From assembly GCF_026339735.1 (NCBI RefSeq), contig NZ_JAPEQG010000001.1, positions 2,232,001-2,296,000 of the forward strand: 64,000 bases of DNA. The letters run 5' to 3'. The stretch comes from Streptomyces sp. NBC_01669. Lineage in GTDB: Bacteria; Actinomycetota; Actinomycetes; Streptomycetales; Streptomycetaceae. Position numbers and translations under genes: made by a program. This document shows, piece by piece, positions 1 through 8,088 of the stretch. The number at the start of each line of letters is the position of its first letter. Positions within the stretch are counted from its first letter, which is position 1. The notes below the pieces were generated by a model. It was not told the origin of the DNA. It did no database searches and saw only the letters and a program-made list of their open reading frames with translations.

Positions 1-194
1 GTCTGAGCGCTGTGATCGTGGCCGTCCGCACAGCGAGCCTTGAGATCACGGGAGGCCAGCGCACCCTGATGCTCACCGACCGCACGCAGCACCTTCTCGT
101 CCTGGGGCGTGAGGTGCCCCAGACGGTCCCGGATCGCCACCCCAGCAGGCCCCGGCACCACGAAGGACGCCGCCAGCTCCCGCACACCACCCAC
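1..194 (-). CDS. Partial transposase, TnpB (IS200/IS605)-like N-terminus
   Basis: The reading frame enters from the right at a GTG (192-194) and runs off the left edge, so only about 64 N-terminal residues are visible. They include IRDRLGHLTPQDEKVL and LASRDLKARC, which resemble the start of the TnpB-like transposases common in Streptomyces, where such a block precedes the RNA-guided nuclease-like domain. A purine-rich GGAGGGGG lies a few bases upstream of the GTG; a second in-frame GTG is at 183-185. The catalytic part is outside the window, so completeness cannot be judged. The assignment rests on remembered family resemblance and could be wrong. Confidence 0.4.
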   Translation of the reverse strand, partial: MGGVRELAASFVVPGPAGVAIRDRLGHLTPQDEKVLRAVGEHQGALASRDLKARCADGHDHSAQ

Positions 195-565
195 CCCATC
201 ACCCCCTCCCCCTCAGGGTTGGATACCTGTCACCCAGCCCAACGAGCAGCAGCCGCCAAGGTCACCCATTCGGCCACAGAACCCCCGTTCCCATCCCCGC
301 GAACCCACTGACAGGACTCACTCCCGCTCACCACCACTCACTTCAGGTCTGGAAGGCGGAGGCGGAGGCTCCCCAGAGGAATCCCGGCGGGAACGTCGGC
401 ACGGTCATCTCGGCCTCCAGCAGCCGTACGAATGAGCAGAACCTGGCAGGGCAATGATCAGAACCAGACCTTAATCGCCAGTAACGGGCTCGATCCAGTG
501 TCGTGGGCCGGTGATCCCTACTTCTGCCGACCATGGGGCCGGAACGAGGAGACGAGGAGCGACGC
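195..565. other. Intergenic stretch upstream of treZ
   Basis: Apart from the glycosidase stub at 343-408 I see no coding signal. The frames that cross the stretch lack Streptomyces codon bias. No convincing -35/-10 pair for treZ was found. Confidence 0.4.
343..408 (-). pseudogene. N-terminal stub of a GH1 beta-glucosidase
   Basis: A 21-codon frame starts with ATG at 406-408, 6 bases after a good GGAGG. It encodes MTVPTFPPGFLWGASASAFQ and then stops. FPPGFLWGAS-AS-FQ is the signature N-terminus of family 1 beta-glucosidases, which are normally about 440-480 residues. Nothing of the remaining enzyme follows in any frame, so this is a truncated remnant that keeps its ribosome binding site. It lies next to the transposase fragment, which fits deletion during element insertion or excision. 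Confidence 0.55.
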
Positions 566-2326
566 ATGCTGTTCGAGGTATGGGCACCGGAGGCGGATTC
601 GGTCGGTCTGCGGCTGGCGGGTGAGCTGCGGGCGATGGAGCGCGACCCGGCACGAACGGGCTGGTGGACGACCGAGGCGGAGGCCGCGGACGGGGACCGG
701 TACGGCTTCGTCCTCGACGACGGCCCCGTGCTGCCCGATCCGCGCTCACGCCGCCAGCCGGACGGCCCGGACGGCGAGAGCGCCGTCGTCGACCAGGAGG
801 CGTACGCCTGGCGCACCGAGTGGGCGGGCAGGGGGCTCCCGGGCGCCGTCCTGTACGAGCTGCACGTCGGCACATACACCGGGGAGGGCACCTTCGACGC
901 CGCCGCGGCGCGGCTGCCGCACCTCGCCGAACTGGGCGTCACCCATGTGTCGCTGATGCCCGTCTGCCCGTTCCCCGGCACGCACGGATGGGGTTACGAA
1001 GGGGTGTCGCTGTGGGCCGTGCACGAACCGTACGGCGGTCCCGAGGGGCTTAAGCGCTTTGTCGACACGGCGCACGGGCTCGGTCTTGCGGTGGTCCTCG
1101 ACGTGGTCCACAACCACCTGGGACCGTCCGGCAACTACCTGCCCGCCTTCGGCCCGTACTTCACCGAGACCCACCACACGCCGTGGGGCGCCGCGGTCAA
1201 CCTCGACGCCGCGGGATCGGACGAGGTCCGCGCGTATCTGCTGGGCAGCGCGCTCGGCTGGCTGCGCGACTACCGGCTCGACGGACTGCGGCTCGACGCG
1301 GTCCACGCCCTCGCCGACAACCGGGCGCTGACCTTCCTGGAGGAGCTGTCCGCGGCGGTCGACGCGCTCGCCGCGGAGCTCGGCCGTCCGCTGCCGCTGA
1401 TCGCCGAGTCGGACCGCTGCGACCCGCGTACGACAACGCCGCGCGCGGCGGGCGGCATCGGGCTGCACGCCCAGTGGAACGACGACTTCCACCACGCCCT
1501 GCACACGGCGCTGACCGGCGAGTCCCAGGGCTACTACGCCGATTTCGCCGCCGCTCCGCTGACCGCCCTCGCCAAGACCGTGACGAGCGCCTTCTTCCAC
1601 AACGGCACATATTCCAGCTTCCGCGGCCGCGCCCACGGCCGCCCCGTCGACATCGCCCGCACCGCGGCCACCCGCTTCGTCGGCTATGCGCAGACCCATG
1701 ACCAGATCGGCAACCGGGCACTCGGCGACCGGCTCTCCGCCTCCCTCTCCCCCGGGCTGCTGGCCTGCGCGGCGGCGCTCGTGCTGACCGGCCCGTTCAC
1801 CCCGATGCTGTTCATGGGCGAGGAGTGGGGCGCCCGAACCCCCTGGCAGTTCTTCACCGACCACACCGACCCGGCGCTCGCGGAAGCGGTACGCAGCGGC
1901 AGGCGTCGGGAGTTCGCGGCGCACGGCTGGGCGGCGGACGACATCCCGGACCCGCAGGACCCGGCCACCCGTGACCGCTCCTGTCTGGACTGGACCGAAC
2001 CGGAACGTGAGCCGCACGCCCGCATCCAGGCCTGGTACCGCGAACTGATCGCACTGCGCCGCGCCATGCCCGACCTGTCCGACCCGGATCTGGCATCGGT
2101 GAAGACGGCCTTCGACGAGCAGGCGCGCTGGCTGGCCTATCGCAGGGGCGATCTGCGGATCGCGGTCAACCTCGACGAGAAGCCGGCCACGATCCCGCTC
2201 GGCGTCGGCCGGAACCGGAACAGCGGGGGCAGGGTGCTGGCCGCCTGGGAGCCGGTGGAGACGCCGGGCGCGGACGGGCTGCTGCATCTGCCGCCCGAGT
2301 CGTGCGTGGTGCTCGCCGACGACTGA
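566..2326 (+). CDS. treZ: Malto-oligosyltrehalose trehalohydrolase
   Basis: Cytoplasmic GH13 enzyme that releases trehalose from maltooligosyl-trehalose, the second step of the TreY-TreZ route from glycogen or maltodextrin. The 586 residues are the usual length. A small N-terminal beta domain (about 1-85) precedes the barrel. Visible GH13 blocks are DVVHNH at 179-184, nucleophile Asp244 in LRLDAVH, acid/base Glu281 in IAESD and transition-state Asp379 in QTHDQ. ATG 566 is preferred over the in-frame ATG at 533 because AGGAG lies at 555-559 and the protein then starts at the family position (MLFEVWAPEA). treY and treX are not in the window; debris lies directly upstream, so the gene may have lost its usual neighbours. 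Confidence 0.93.
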   Translation: MLFEVWAPEADSVGLRLAGELRAMERDPARTGWWTTEAEAADGDRYGFVLDDGPVLPDPRSRRQPDGPDGESAVVDQEAYAWRTEWAGRGLPGAVLYELHVGTYTGEGTFDAAAARLPHLAELGVTHVSLMPVCPFPGTHGWGYEGVSLWAVHEPYGGPEGLKRFVDTAHGLGLAVVLDVVHNHLGPSGNYLPAFGPYFTETHHTPWGAAVNLDAAGSDEVRAYLLGSALGWLRDYRLDGLRLDAVHALADNRALTFLEELSAAVDALAAELGRPLPLIAESDRCDPRTTTPRAAGGIGLHAQWNDDFHHALHTALTGESQGYYADFAAAPLTALAKTVTSAFFHNGTYSSFRGRAHGRPVDIARTAATRFVGYAQTHDQIGNRALGDRLSASLSPGLLACAAALVLTGPFTPMLFMGEEWGARTPWQFFTDHTDPALAEAVRSGRRREFAAHGWAADDIPDPQDPATRDRSCLDWTEPEREPHARIQAWYRELIALRRAMPDLSDPDLASVKTAFDEQARWLAYRRGDLRIAVNLDEKPATIPLGVGRNRNSGGRVLAAWEPVETPGADGLLHLPPESCVVLADD

Positions 2327-2331
2327 GGATC

Positions 2332-2372
2332 CGCGGAAGTGGTGCCGTACGACGTACCGCACCACTTCCGCG
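2332..2372. terminator. Bidirectional hairpin terminator between treZ and the peptidase gene
   Basis: Arms of about 19 bases (2332-2350 and 2353-2371) pair with one mismatch around a 2-base centre. The hairpin sits between convergent genes and has no T-run, as is common in Streptomyces. Confidence 0.75.
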
Positions 2373-2417
2373 ACCGGGAGGCGGGAGCCGGGGGGCTGAA
2401 CGCTCCTCCCGGTCCGG

Positions 2418-3545
2418 CTATTCGACGATCGCCAGCTCGCGTGCGGTGGTGTTGAGCCTACGCCCGCCGTCCTCCGTGACGGTCACGATGTCCTCGATGC
2501 GGACGCCGAACCGGCCCGGCAGATAGATGCCGGGCTCCACGGAGAAGCACATCCCGGGCACCAGCGGCTGCTCCTCGCCCTCGATCATGTACGGGGGCTC
2601 ATGGGTGGTGACGCCGATGCCGTGGCCGGTCCGGTGGATGAAGCGCTCGCCGTAGCCGAACTCGGTGATGACGGCGCGGGCCGCCCGGTCGATCTCCTGG
2701 CAGGCGACCCCGGGCCGGACCGCGCGGCAGCCGGCCTCCTGCGCCTCCCGCACGATGTCGTGCACCCGCTGCTCCTCGGCGCCGGGTTCGCCGACATGGA
2801 CCGTGCGCGAGGTGTCGGAGCCGTAGCCGTGCTTGAGGCCGCCGAAGTCCAGCACCACCATGTCGCCGCGCTCGATGGTGCGGTCGCCCGCCTCGTGGTG
2901 CGGGTTGGCGCCGTTGGGCCCGGAGCCGACGACGGTGAAGTCGACCTGCGAGTGCCCGAACTGCTTGAGCAGCGCGGCGAGATCGGCGGCGACGTCGGTC
3001 TCCTTGCGGCCGGAGAAGCGGACCTTCAGGATCTCCTCGTACGTGGCGTCGGCTGCGGCCCCCGCTGCCGCGAGACGCTCCAGCTCGGCGGCGTCCTTGA
3101 CCGCCCGCAGCATCGGCAGGGCCTCGGTGAGGGAGACGTACGAGGTGCCGGGGAGGAAATTCTGCAGCCCGAGCAGGTGCATCGCCCAGGCGTTGTCGCT
3201 GATCCCGAAGCGGCCGGCCGCGTCGAGCAGCGGGGCGGTCACGGCGTACGGGTCCTTGCCGTCCGTCCAGTCGCGCAGGGTCAACGCAGGGGAGCCGACG
3301 GCCCGCTCGGCGTCCGGTGCCTCCAGGGTGGGGACGACGAGGACCGGGTCCTGGCCCGCCCTGAGGACGAGGAGGGTGAGGCGTTCGGTGTTCACGGGGT
3401 GGTAGCCGGTCAGGTGGACGAGGTCCGGGCCCGGTGCGACGAGGACACCCGCGAGCCCCGCCTCGGCGGCGGACTCGGCGGCCCGCTCCATCCTCGCCCG
3501 GTAGTCATCGGCGGTGAACGGCACGGGCTGGTCGGGGCTGGACAT
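2418..3545 (-). CDS. Aminopeptidase P / Xaa-Pro dipeptidase family (M24) metallopeptidase
   Basis: Cytoplasmic dinuclear-metal peptidase predicted to cleave Xaa-Pro bonds of small peptides. The 375 residues hold an N-terminal creatinase-like domain (about 10-140) and a C-terminal pita-bread domain. All five metal ligands are visible: Asp233 (VVLDFGG), Asp244 (GSDTSRT), His308 (RTGHGIG), Glu337 (SVEPGIY) and Glu351 (RIEDIV). ATG 3545 was chosen because AGGAGG lies 6 bases upstream; an in-frame ATG ten codons earlier has no such site. The protein ends TTARELAIVE. It is transcribed in the same direction as the kinase gene, after a 72-base gap, so the two may be cotranscribed. Whether it is a dipeptidase or an aminopeptidase cannot be read from sequence. 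Confidence 0.88.
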   Translation of the reverse strand: MSSPDQPVPFTADDYRARMERAAESAAEAGLAGVLVAPGPDLVHLTGYHPVNTERLTLLVLRAGQDPVLVVPTLEAPDAERAVGSPALTLRDWTDGKDPYAVTAPLLDAAGRFGISDNAWAMHLLGLQNFLPGTSYVSLTEALPMLRAVKDAAELERLAAAGAAADATYEEILKVRFSGRKETDVAADLAALLKQFGHSQVDFTVVGSGPNGANPHHEAGDRTIERGDMVVLDFGGLKHGYGSDTSRTVHVGEPGAEEQRVHDIVREAQEAGCRAVRPGVACQEIDRAARAVITEFGYGERFIHRTGHGIGVTTHEPPYMIEGEEQPLVPGMCFSVEPGIYLPGRFGVRIEDIVTVTEDGGRRLNTTARELAIVE

Positions 3546-3617
3546 GCGGAACCTCCTGGCGATGCGACACGGCACACAGCATCCTGCCCGGCGGCGGGAG
3601 TCGGCGCGAGTGGGGGG

Positions 3618-4253
3618 TCAGGACGTCGGGCGAAGCCGTACGACGAGGTCGGCGCGGTCCCGGCCACGGTCGACGAGCCGGGCATTGGTCTCGTCGGACC
3701 CGGCCACCCAGCGCTCCGCGTACGGCTGGGGCTTGCCGAACCGCACATGGCGATCGACGAGCCGGCGCACCCGCACGTCCGGGTCGAGGTCCAGGAACCA
3801 GACCTCGTCGAGCAGCCCGCGCACCGGCGCCCAGGGGCCGTCGTCATGGAGCAGGTAATTGCCTTCGGTGACGACGAGCGGGATGTGCGGTGGTACGGGA
3901 ACGGCCCCGGCGATCGGCTCCTCCAGGGTGCGGTCGAAGGCGGGAGCGTAGACGGGCCCCTCCTCCCCGGGCGTGCGCAGGCGTCGGAGCAGGGCTGCGT
4001 ACCCGGCGGCGTCGAACGTGTCGGGGGCGCCCTTGCGGCCGGCCCGGCCCAACCGGTCCAGCTCGGCCCGGGCCAGGTGGAAGCCGTCCATCGGGACGAG
4101 GACGGCGAGCCCGGCCAGCGTCTCGACGAGCTGGGCGGCGAGGGTGGACTTCCCGGCTCCGGGCGGCCCCGCGATGCCGAGTATGCGGCGATGGCCGGGG
4201 GTGGCGAGCCGGCGGGCGCGGGCCGACAGTTCGCCGACGTCACTCAGGTGCAT
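3618..4253 (-). CDS. P-loop nucleoside/uridine kinase-like protein
   Basis: 211-residue cytoplasmic kinase of the uridine kinase / pantothenate kinase-like P-loop group. A Walker A GPPGAGKST lies at about 29-37, a PMDGFHL motif at about 55-61, and VVTEGNYLL (lid and base-binding region) at about 125-133. YggC-like proteins of this type are annotated as nucleoside or fructose kinase-like; the substrate is not known. Length is normal for the group. The gene is divergent from the VOC gene at 4344 and lies upstream of the peptidase gene on the same strand. Confidence 0.8.
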   Translation of the reverse strand: MHLSDVGELSARARRLATPGHRRILGIAGPPGAGKSTLAAQLVETLAGLAVLVPMDGFHLARAELDRLGRAGRKGAPDTFDAAGYAALLRRLRTPGEEGPVYAPAFDRTLEEPIAGAVPVPPHIPLVVTEGNYLLHDDGPWAPVRGLLDEVWFLDLDPDVRVRRLVDRHVRFGKPQPYAERWVAGSDETNARLVDRGRDRADLVVRLRPTS

Positions 4254-4288
4254 GCGGGCATTGTCCCGGCAGGGGAGGCGCGCTCGGT

Positions 4289-4310
4289 AGTGTTACGTAT
4301 AACTCTGCCG
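4289..4310. promoter_or_regulatory. Possible divergent promoter/operator
   Basis: The 90-base gap between the divergent kinase and VOC genes contains an AT-rich island, GTTACGTATAAC, which is nearly self-complementary and holds -10-like hexamers on both strands. No matching -35 boxes are obvious. Confidence 0.25.
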
Positions 4311-4343
4311 TATGACCCAGCTCCGCACCCCCGAGGAACCGCC

Positions 4344-4733
4344 ATGTCCCACATCGCCCTGGTCACTCTGGTCGTCCGCGACTACGACGAGGCCCTCTCC
4401 TTCTACACGGACGCCCTCGGCTTCGAACTCGTCGAGGACACCGACCGCGGGGACGGATCCCGCTGGGTCGTCGTCCGCCCGCGCGGCGCCGCGGCGGGTA
4501 CGGGGCTGCTGTTGGCCCGCGCCAAGGGCGAGGGCCAGCAGGCCTCCGTAGGCGCGCAGACCGGCGGCCGGGTCGGCTTCTTCCTGCACACGGAGGACTT
4601 CGCGGCCGACCACGCACGGATGCTGGCGGCCGGAGTGCGCTTCCTGGAGGAGCCGCGCCACGAACCGTACGGCTCGGTCGCGGTCTTCGAGGACCTGTAC
4701 GGCAACCGCTGGGACCTGCTCCAGCCCGCGTGA
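4344..4733 (+). CDS. VOC-family (glyoxalase/bleomycin-resistance-like) protein
   Basis: 129-residue cytoplasmic protein with one vicinal-oxygen-chelate unit, two beta-alpha-beta-beta-beta repeats. The first starts HIALVTLVVRDYDEALSFY and the second GRVGFFLHTEDF. The end, VAVFEDLYGNRWDLLQ, carries the conserved D-x-G-N-x-W/D. Such proteins act as small metal-dependent lyases or dioxygenases, or bind drugs; substrate unknown. A GAGGAA lies upstream of ATG 4344. The gene appears monocistronic. Confidence 0.85.
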   Translation: MSHIALVTLVVRDYDEALSFYTDALGFELVEDTDRGDGSRWVVVRPRGAAAGTGLLLARAKGEGQQASVGAQTGGRVGFFLHTEDFAADHARMLAAGVRFLEEPRHEPYGSVAVFEDLYGNRWDLLQPA

Positions 4734-4764
4734 ACCTCGGGTTTCCCGCCTCGCGGGAGCGTTG

Positions 4765-5000
4765 TCAGTGGCCGCTGTTACGTTCGGTGACATGACTGAG
4801 GGCGGCGAACCCGCCCACCAGCAGACGTCTTGCCTGCTTCCAGTACTCGGTCTCCTGGATCTTCCAGAAGGTGTCGGACTTCAGTCATCGGTGTGCAGCC
4901 CGGCCCGTGTCCACGGCGTCGGCGCGGAGCGTGTCTTGGTGGCGACGCCGATGCCGCCGCAGGAGAGCCGGCGCAGGCCGCCTTCCGCGCATTCCACGTG
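4765..5000 (-). pseudogene. Remnant of an unidentified protein gene
   Basis: On the minus strand a stretch encodes TFWKIQETEYWKQARRLLVG followed by FAALSHVTERNSGH and a stop at 4765. A second coding-like stretch just upstream, ending TRAGLHTDD, is in another frame; the two are separated by overlapping TGA stops near 4870. No start codon serves the tail. I read this as the frameshifted 3' end of a gene. I do not recognise the family. It lies immediately downstream of the ABC operon and may once have belonged to it. Confidence 0.3.
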
Positions 5001-5009
5001 GTTGAGACA

Positions 5010-5585
5010 TCAACGAGAAGCTGAAGTCCGTGAGAATGCCGGCAGGAGTGCGAGTGCGAACAGGGCCACCGTAACCAGCCACGCAGTCATGCTGTCGGAG
5101 GGGTAGAGGGCAATGGCCCACCAGGTGTGGGTGGTGTAGCCATCGGGGTTGTAGGCGCGGCCGAGGATGAGGTTGATGATGAGGAACATCAGCCCTGCTC
5201 CCGCTGCCGTGGCTTCGTTGGCGAGGCGGCGTGTGAGGAGTGCGAGGGCGAGGAGGAGAGTGACGTTGCGGGCGATGTCCATCCCCACCACCGGTCCGGC
5301 CGCGTGCGCGAGGGCCGCAGTGAGAATGATGGCGCCCTGATCGAACCGGCGGACGGGCAGGACCGCTGTGGTCTCAGCGTCATGTAGCTGCCGTTCCAGG
5401 CAGTACATGACGGCGATGACGATCAGGACAGGGGTGAAGTAGGCGAGTTGGGCACTGCCCATGCCGCTGACCAGGCTCGGGACAGGGACCTCGCTCGCCC
5501 CCACCGTCCAGCACACCACGACGAGCAGGGCGAGCGCCGCAGGAGCGGCCCACCAGTGGCGCACAGTGATCGCATAGCGGTTCAT
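5010..5585 (-). CDS. ABC-type transporter membrane protein
   Basis: 191-residue integral membrane protein with about five or six hydrophobic helices (for example APAALALLVVVCWTVGASEV and LVTVALFALALLPAF). It has no recognisable soluble domain. Its ATG lies inside the stop of the preceding gene (ATGA overlap at 5582-5585), so translation is coupled to the larger permease. With the ATPase at 6832 it forms a three-gene ABC exporter. Codon use is less GC-rich than in flanking genes, suggesting transfer. Function beyond membrane component of this transporter is inferred from context. Confidence 0.7.
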   Translation of the reverse strand: MNRYAITVRHWWAAPAALALLVVVCWTVGASEVPVPSLVSGMGSAQLAYFTPVLIVIAVMYCLERQLHDAETTAVLPVRRFDQGAIILTAALAHAAGPVVGMDIARNVTLLLALALLTRRLANEATAAGAGLMFLIINLILGRAYNPDGYTTHTWWAIALYPSDSMTAWLVTVALFALALLPAFSRTSASR

Positions 5586-6835
5586 GAGAGGGCCTTGTTG
5601 CAGTGCTTCTGGCTCGCGGCTGTCTTGGTGAACCAGTCGGCCTGCTCTTCGGCGGGAAGCCGACGGATCTTTTGGAGTGCCGCCCATTCCGTAGGGGGCA
5701 ACGCTGCCTGTACACCCTTTTCGTCCAATCCGACCACCAGGGCAGCCCAGGCGGCTGCGGGAGATCCCGGCTGTCGGCAGTCGTCCACACCGGCGAGCGC
5801 GGCTGTCCCGGTTACTGCCGATTCCGCCAGGTCTGCGGCATATTGGGCGGGATCCTGGCCATTGCCGCGCGGAGGCAGCGACCAGGTCAACGGCCACGTG
5901 CCCGGCTTGAGCGGAACCTTCGCGGAGGTGACGCGCAGCTCTTCCGGGACAGTTATTTCAGCATCCTTCAGCCGTTTGACCGGAGCCAGGGCGTCTCGCC
6001 GCAACTGTCGGGCGTAAGGCTCGTACTCCGGCGGTACACATACCCTCGGCGCTTGACCAGTACAGGCCATGGCGACGCTCCGGGGGCTTGTGGGGTTCTG
6101 ATAACCCCAGTCGATCACCAAAGCGCGGCCGACGGTGAAGGTGACTGTCGCCACGGCGAAGGCGACAGCCACCGCCCAGGCGCGTCGGCGCATCCGGGCC
6201 AGCACCCAGAACGCGAGGGCCAGGCCAGTAACAACACCCCACGGCACTAGATAAACAGCCGGGGTGAGCACATCGGTGACGGTCGACTGCCCGTCGATGA
6301 AGCCGCCCAGGTGACGCACCCAGGGGTTGGACATCGCATGCGGCATGGACAGCCACGCCCAGCAGCCGATTCCGGCAGCGGGTGCCGCGATACTCCTGGG
6401 CATGATGAGTCCGAGGGACCAGCCGATGACCAGCCAACCGAGCGAAAGCACGATCAGGTGCGCTACAGCGAGCCACCCGGCCCCGCCGGGCAACACGCCC
6501 ACCGCCTGGTAGGCCATCACGAGCGCCCCGGCGGCGAGGACGAGCAGCAGAAACAGGACCGGGGTAACAGCCCGCAAGAGCTGCCTTACCGCGCTGCGTT
6601 GGCCGGTGGTGCTCAAAGCGCCCAGCAGGCGGTGGCGGCCCGCCTCCCACGCGGCAGCTGCGGCCACTGCCGGGGCGATGACCGCGATGGCGTGGGCGGC
6701 TAGTTCACCGGACTCGACCCCGTACCTCGATGGTGCGGTGAAGGTGGCGTCGTCGATGTACAGACCTGCGTACAGCAAGATGGGAAGCACCAGCCACGGT
6801 GCGGCCGAGGCACGGAGATTTGCCCAGGTAATCAT
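5582..6835 (-). CDS. ABC-2-like permease with C-terminal extracytoplasmic domain
   Basis: 417 residues. The N-terminal 240 or so hold about six membrane segments (LVLPILLYAGLYID, IAPAVAAAAAWEA, VLFLLLVLAAGALVMAY, LIVLSLGWLVIGWSLGL and others). A seventh lies near WAVAVAFAVATVTFTVGRAL. The remaining 160 residues are soluble and probably outside the cell, with an isolated Cys pair (ACTGQAPRVCVPP) and a later VDDCRQPG. Both ends overlap neighbours by ATGA (6832-6835 with the ATPase, 5582-5585 with the small permease), so the three are one operon. The substrate is unknown; a peptide, lipid or antibiotic-type cargo would fit the architecture. Confidence 0.72.
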   Translation of the reverse strand: MITWANLRASAAPWLVLPILLYAGLYIDDATFTAPSRYGVESGELAAHAIAVIAPAVAAAAAWEAGRHRLLGALSTTGQRSAVRQLLRAVTPVLFLLLVLAAGALVMAYQAVGVLPGGAGWLAVAHLIVLSLGWLVIGWSLGLIMPRSIAAPAAGIGCWAWLSMPHAMSNPWVRHLGGFIDGQSTVTDVLTPAVYLVPWGVVTGLALAFWVLARMRRRAWAVAVAFAVATVTFTVGRALVIDWGYQNPTSPRSVAMACTGQAPRVCVPPEYEPYARQLRRDALAPVKRLKDAEITVPEELRVTSAKVPLKPGTWPLTWSLPPRGNGQDPAQYAADLAESAVTGTAALAGVDDCRQPGSPAAAWAALVVGLDEKGVQAALPPTEWAALQKIRRLPAEEQADWFTKTAASQKHCNKALS

Positions 6836-7578
6836 TCGGCCGCCTCCAGGAGCGACGCGTAGGCGCTCTCCAGGCGTCGACCTGGCGCACAGTCCGGGGC
6901 AGCGTGGCCAGCGAAATCCTTAACCGTACCCCTGAACCTCGGTTTCCCCGATTCAAGGACCACAACCTCGTCGAACGCCTCGTCGAGGTCGCCGATGTCG
7001 TGAGTGGAGACGATCACATGGACCGTGCCACGCAGCGAAATCAGCAAGTCGAGGAACCGACGCCGCTGATGCGGGTCGAGCCCGACGGTTGGCTCGTCAA
7101 GAAGAAGCAGTTCGGCATCATGGACGAGCGCCTGTGCAAGGGCGATCCGCTGCCGCTGGCCACCGGACAGTGTCTTGATTTTGCTGTTGATCTTTTCGGT
7201 GAGACCGACGCGTTCGATCGCCTCCGTCGCGGCGTGCCAGGCGTCACGCTCCCGCATGCCCTTGAGCCAGCCCACATAGGCCACGTGCTCTCTGCACGTC
7301 ATCCCGGGGAGGAACCCGGGATGTTGCGGCAGCCAGGAAACCTTGCTTCGGTAGGCCCGCATGTGTGCGCGGTTGGCCGGATCAAGTTCCCCGTACCGGA
7401 TGCGTCCCGAATGCGAAATCGAGGCGCTGGCGCCGAGGGAGAGCAGGGTGCTCTTGCCCGCACCGTTGGGGCCGAGAAGGACGGTGTGACCGGGTGAGAA
7501 CGCCAGGTCCAGCCGGTCGAGGACCGGACGTGACCTCCGGCCGTAACGGAAGGTGCAGGACTGGTAGTGCAGGGGCAT
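6832..7578 (-). CDS. ABC transporter ATP-binding protein
   Basis: 248-residue ATPase that would drive the membrane proteins encoded just downstream. Walker A is LLGPNGAGKST at about 34-44, the Q-loop sits in WLPQHPGF, the signature is LSGGQRQR, Walker B is LLLLDEPTVGLD and the switch His is in VIVSTHD. All motifs are intact. It is the first gene of the three-gene minus-strand operon and lies 30 bases downstream of a strong hairpin. Some codons (AAAATC, GAAAAG around the NSKIKTLSGG segment) are unusually AT-rich for this genome. Confidence 0.9.
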   Translation of the reverse strand: MPLHYQSCTFRYGRRSRPVLDRLDLAFSPGHTVLLGPNGAGKSTLLSLGASASISHSGRIRYGELDPANRAHMRAYRSKVSWLPQHPGFLPGMTCREHVAYVGWLKGMRERDAWHAATEAIERVGLTEKINSKIKTLSGGQRQRIALAQALVHDAELLLLDEPTVGLDPHQRRRFLDLLISLRGTVHVIVSTHDIGDLDEAFDEVVVLESGKPRFRGTVKDFAGHAAPDCAPGRRLESAYASLLEAAE

Positions 7579-7608
7579 GAGGGTCCCTCGGAGCAGAAAA
7601 AGGGCCCT

Positions 7609-7651
7609 CCCTCGGGGGTGCGCACGCGCTGCGCGTGCGCACCCCCGAGGG
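7609..7651. terminator. Perfect 20-bp hairpin
   Basis: Arms 7609-7628 and 7632-7651 are perfectly complementary around CTG, in the gap between the broken secreted-protein gene and the ABC operon, both on the minus strand. It probably ends transcription of the upstream gene or limits read-through into the ABC genes. Confidence 0.75.
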
Positions 7652-7664
7652 AGAGGGAAGGCGC

Positions 7665-8029
7665 TTAGTACGTCACGGTCAGCGACTTGACCCAGACGTG
7701 CACGCCCACAAGGGCATCGTTAACAGCAAAGTAGTAGTCGCCGGAGCCGTGGTCAGCCCACGTACCGGAAGAGGTTGACGTGCTGCCGGCGAAGCAGTTG
7801 GTGAACGAAGCTCTCGTGTAGTACGGGTCCGGCCCGAGAGTGTCCTTACGGAGGAGGACACTGACGCTCTTGTTGCTGTAGTCATCCGTGCAGCCGGTGA
7901 ACTTGATGTTGGTGGTCCCGCCGCTGTCGGCCCAGCGGCGCGACTCGAAGCCCGGACCAGCACCCGTCAGAGAGCTGGACCAGCTCGACGGCTGGGCTCA
8001 CGCAGGGCAGTCAGATGTGCAGATCTCAT
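7665..8029 (-). pseudogene. Small secreted beta-type protein, signal peptide disrupted
   Basis: From about 8000 down to a TAA at 7665 the minus strand encodes a well-formed mature protein of about 110 residues. It starts AQPSSWSSS, has two cysteines (FTGCTDDY and FTNCFAG) and ends VHVWVKSLTVTY. A perfect AAGGAG precedes ATG 8029, which opens MRSAHLTAL, a typical signal-peptide start, but in a different frame that stops after about 19 codons. No in-frame start serves the mature part. The simplest reading is a deletion that removed the hydrophobic core and cleavage site of the signal peptide. The function is not recognised; programmed frameshifting is unlikely because the hydrophobic segment itself is missing. 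Confidence 0.6.
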
Positions 8030-8088
8030 GTGCACTCCTTGGAGTTGACGTAACGAGATGATCGAGACGGTATGGATTCAGTCAACCT

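Noticed and set aside
2601..4343. Long plus-strand frame upstream of and fused to the VOC gene
   Set aside because: It lies antisense to the peptidase and kinase genes; only the part from 4344 on resembles a protein family.
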